NCBI GenBank assembly: GCA_937910695.1
Contig: CALEMW010000207.1
Location: 1-64,000 of the forward strand
Length of the DNA: 64,000 nt
Source: an uncultured bacterium
GTDB lineage: Bacteria > Krumholzibacteriota > Krumholzibacteriia > LZORAL124-64-63
Direction: 5' to 3'
Every line of letters begins with the position of its first letter. Position 1 is the first letter of the stretch. The position numbers and the translations under genes were made by a program. The notes below the pieces were generated by a model. That model worked only from the letters and a program-made list of their open reading frames with translations, was not told the DNA's origin and ran no database searches. Positions 63,152 through 64,000 of the stretch are shown piece after piece.

Positions 63152-64000
63152 TCAGAACCTTCGTCGGAGTTCGAGGAACATGCGTCGGCCCTCGGTGTCG
63201 TCGCCGCCATCCCAGCGGGTCTCGAGGGCCGCGGACCACCGAAGGCCCAGGTCGCGATCGTGACTCAGGGACAGCCAGCGTCCCGTATTTTCGAGATCGA
63301 AAGCGCGCAGGGTGTAGGAACGGCGTCCGACGGCGATGCGGCTCGAGGCGCCGTTGCGGCCCCGGTGCTCGAGGCGCAGCGACGGGCTCGTGCCGTTCGA
63401 CGTCGGACCGTCGAAGCCGCGTACGTCGAAGCCCAGGCGGAGCCCGGGTGCGGGCCATTCGCGATAGGATGTGCGGAACGAGTACGACGCCGTCTTGCGG
63501 TCGGTGCGGTCGTCGCTGCGCACGCCGCCGTCGACGGCGAGGGAGAGACGGTCGTCGCGCCAGGTGGCGCCGGCACGCAGACCGCGGCGGCCCGCCGATT
63601 CGAAGAGGCTGTCGGGCAGGGTGTGGTTGGACCAGGTGCGCACCACTTCGCGGTCGTCGAAGGTGACCGACAGGCGCCAGCGGTCGTCGGGACGGTAGCG
63701 GGCGCTGAGCATGATGTTGCTCAGGTTCAGGGTCGAGTTCGTCGCTTCGCCTCGCCAACCGCGATTCCAGTCGATCTGGGCCGTGTTGGTGAGGCTGATG
63801 CGGTCGCGGCGCCAGGTGCCCGACATGGCCAGGTAGTCGCGGTCGATGGCTCCGTCGCGATGTCGCGAGACGCCGGCGATGGACATGTCGAGGCGGCCCG
63901 TCGCGCGGTCGCCCCGCTGCAGGTGGGCCACGATGCCGTTCACCCGGTCGTCGGTCCACTGTGCGGCGTTCTCCCAGTCGGGCAGCAGACCGCTGAACAC
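63152..64000 (-). CDS. C-terminal part of an outer-membrane beta-barrel protein
   Basis: The frame is open to the window edge, so the N-terminus is missing. The visible 282 residues consist of alternating amphipathic strands (RISLTNTAQIDW, RWRLSVTFDDREVV, KTASYSFRTSY) and end with LELRRRF, a C-terminal aromatic typical of barrel proteins inserted by BamA. Tryptophan, arginine and aspartate are abundant in the turns. It is followed after 13 nt by the ferredoxin-fused flavoprotein. Confidence 0.7.
   Translation of the reverse strand: MFSGLLPDWENAAQWTDDRVNGIVAHLQRGDRATGRLDMSIAGVSRHRDGAIDRDYLAMSGTWRRDRISLTNTAQIDWNRGWRGEATNSTLNLSNIMLSARYRPDDRWRLSVTFDDREVVRTWSNHTLPDSLFESAGRRGLRAGATWRDDRLSLAVDGGVRSDDRTDRKTASYSFRTSYREWPAPGLRLGFDVRGFDGPTSNGTSPSLRLEHRGRNGASSRIAVGRRSYTLRAFDLENTGRWLSLSHDRDLGLRWSAALETRWDGGDDTEGRRMFLELRRRF

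Overview
The window is high-GC bacterial chromosome, densely coding on both strands, with many 4-nt GTGA/ATGA gene overlaps and clear Shine-Dalgarno (SD) sites. Two proteins end in a FlgD-like secretion/sorting domain with the NPFNP motif (17057-20197 and the remnant at 50699-51465). Together with abundant alkaline-phosphatase-superfamily proteins, parallel beta-helix secreted proteins and a diderm beta-barrel protein, this suggests a Gram-negative lineage of the FCB type, for example Krumholzibacteriota or Eisenbacteria. The phylum is an inference. I see no phage, transposon or CRISPR array.

Layout. 1-2514: nucleotide salvage (uridine kinase end, hpt, guaB). 2511-6427: a chain of membrane genes (MFS carrier, CrcB fluoride channel, CPBP protease, two very small ORFs, a GT-C-like protein). 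6529-14410: cysteine-desulfurase-like enzyme, nitronate-monooxygenase-like enzyme, epoxyqueuosine reductase QueG, AmmeMemoRadiSam radical SAM enzyme, and a fused MFS/spermidine-synthase/TPR protein. 14451-20197 (minus): QueF, a second GT-C protein and a secreted subtilase with a beta-helix stalk. 20307-24605: a tRNA-queuosine mannosyltransferase homologue, a HAD phosphatase, an alpha/beta hydrolase and an HTH/STAS-GAF pair. 25312-30692 (minus): cdaA, folP, ftsH, tilS and a tRNA with CAU anticodon. 30860-35291: YIP1 protein, MacA-like adaptor and two MacB-type permeases without an ATPase. 35345-43623 (minus): response regulator with a degenerate HD domain, an operon of two AlkP-superfamily proteins with an RHH-like protein and an insertase-like membrane protein, then a serine-less alpha/beta hydrolase and an MBL hydrolase. 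43762-50394: TPR protein, degenerate peptidase-MA-like protein, gltX, a holin-like/AlkP fusion, and tRNA-Gln plus tRNA-Glu. 50556-53424: an accessory-looking stretch with a chimeric pseudogene, DUF1456, DUF2164 and a lipoprotein. 53650-58705: peroxiredoxin, AlkP-superfamily metalloenzyme, two Cys-rich secreted proteins, sulfatase-like protein, thioredoxin and a membrane-anchored protein. 58756-64000 (minus): SPFH/membrane/RHH operon, peptidase T, ferredoxin-fused flavin oxidoreductase and the end of an outer-membrane beta-barrel protein.

Themes. Queuosine modification is represented three times: QueF makes preQ1, QueG makes Q, and the 20307 gene probably mannosylates Q on tRNA. Alkaline-phosphatase-superfamily proteins occur five times between 37.6 and 57.2 kb. 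Several enzyme-family members lack canonical catalytic residues (alpha/beta hydrolase Ser to Gly, HD motif, HExxH, HAD second Asp). The best candidates for undescribed biology are the AlkP/RHH/insertase-like operon, the SPFH/membrane/RHH operon, the Cys-rich secreted pair and the queuosine-mannosyltransferase/HAD pair.
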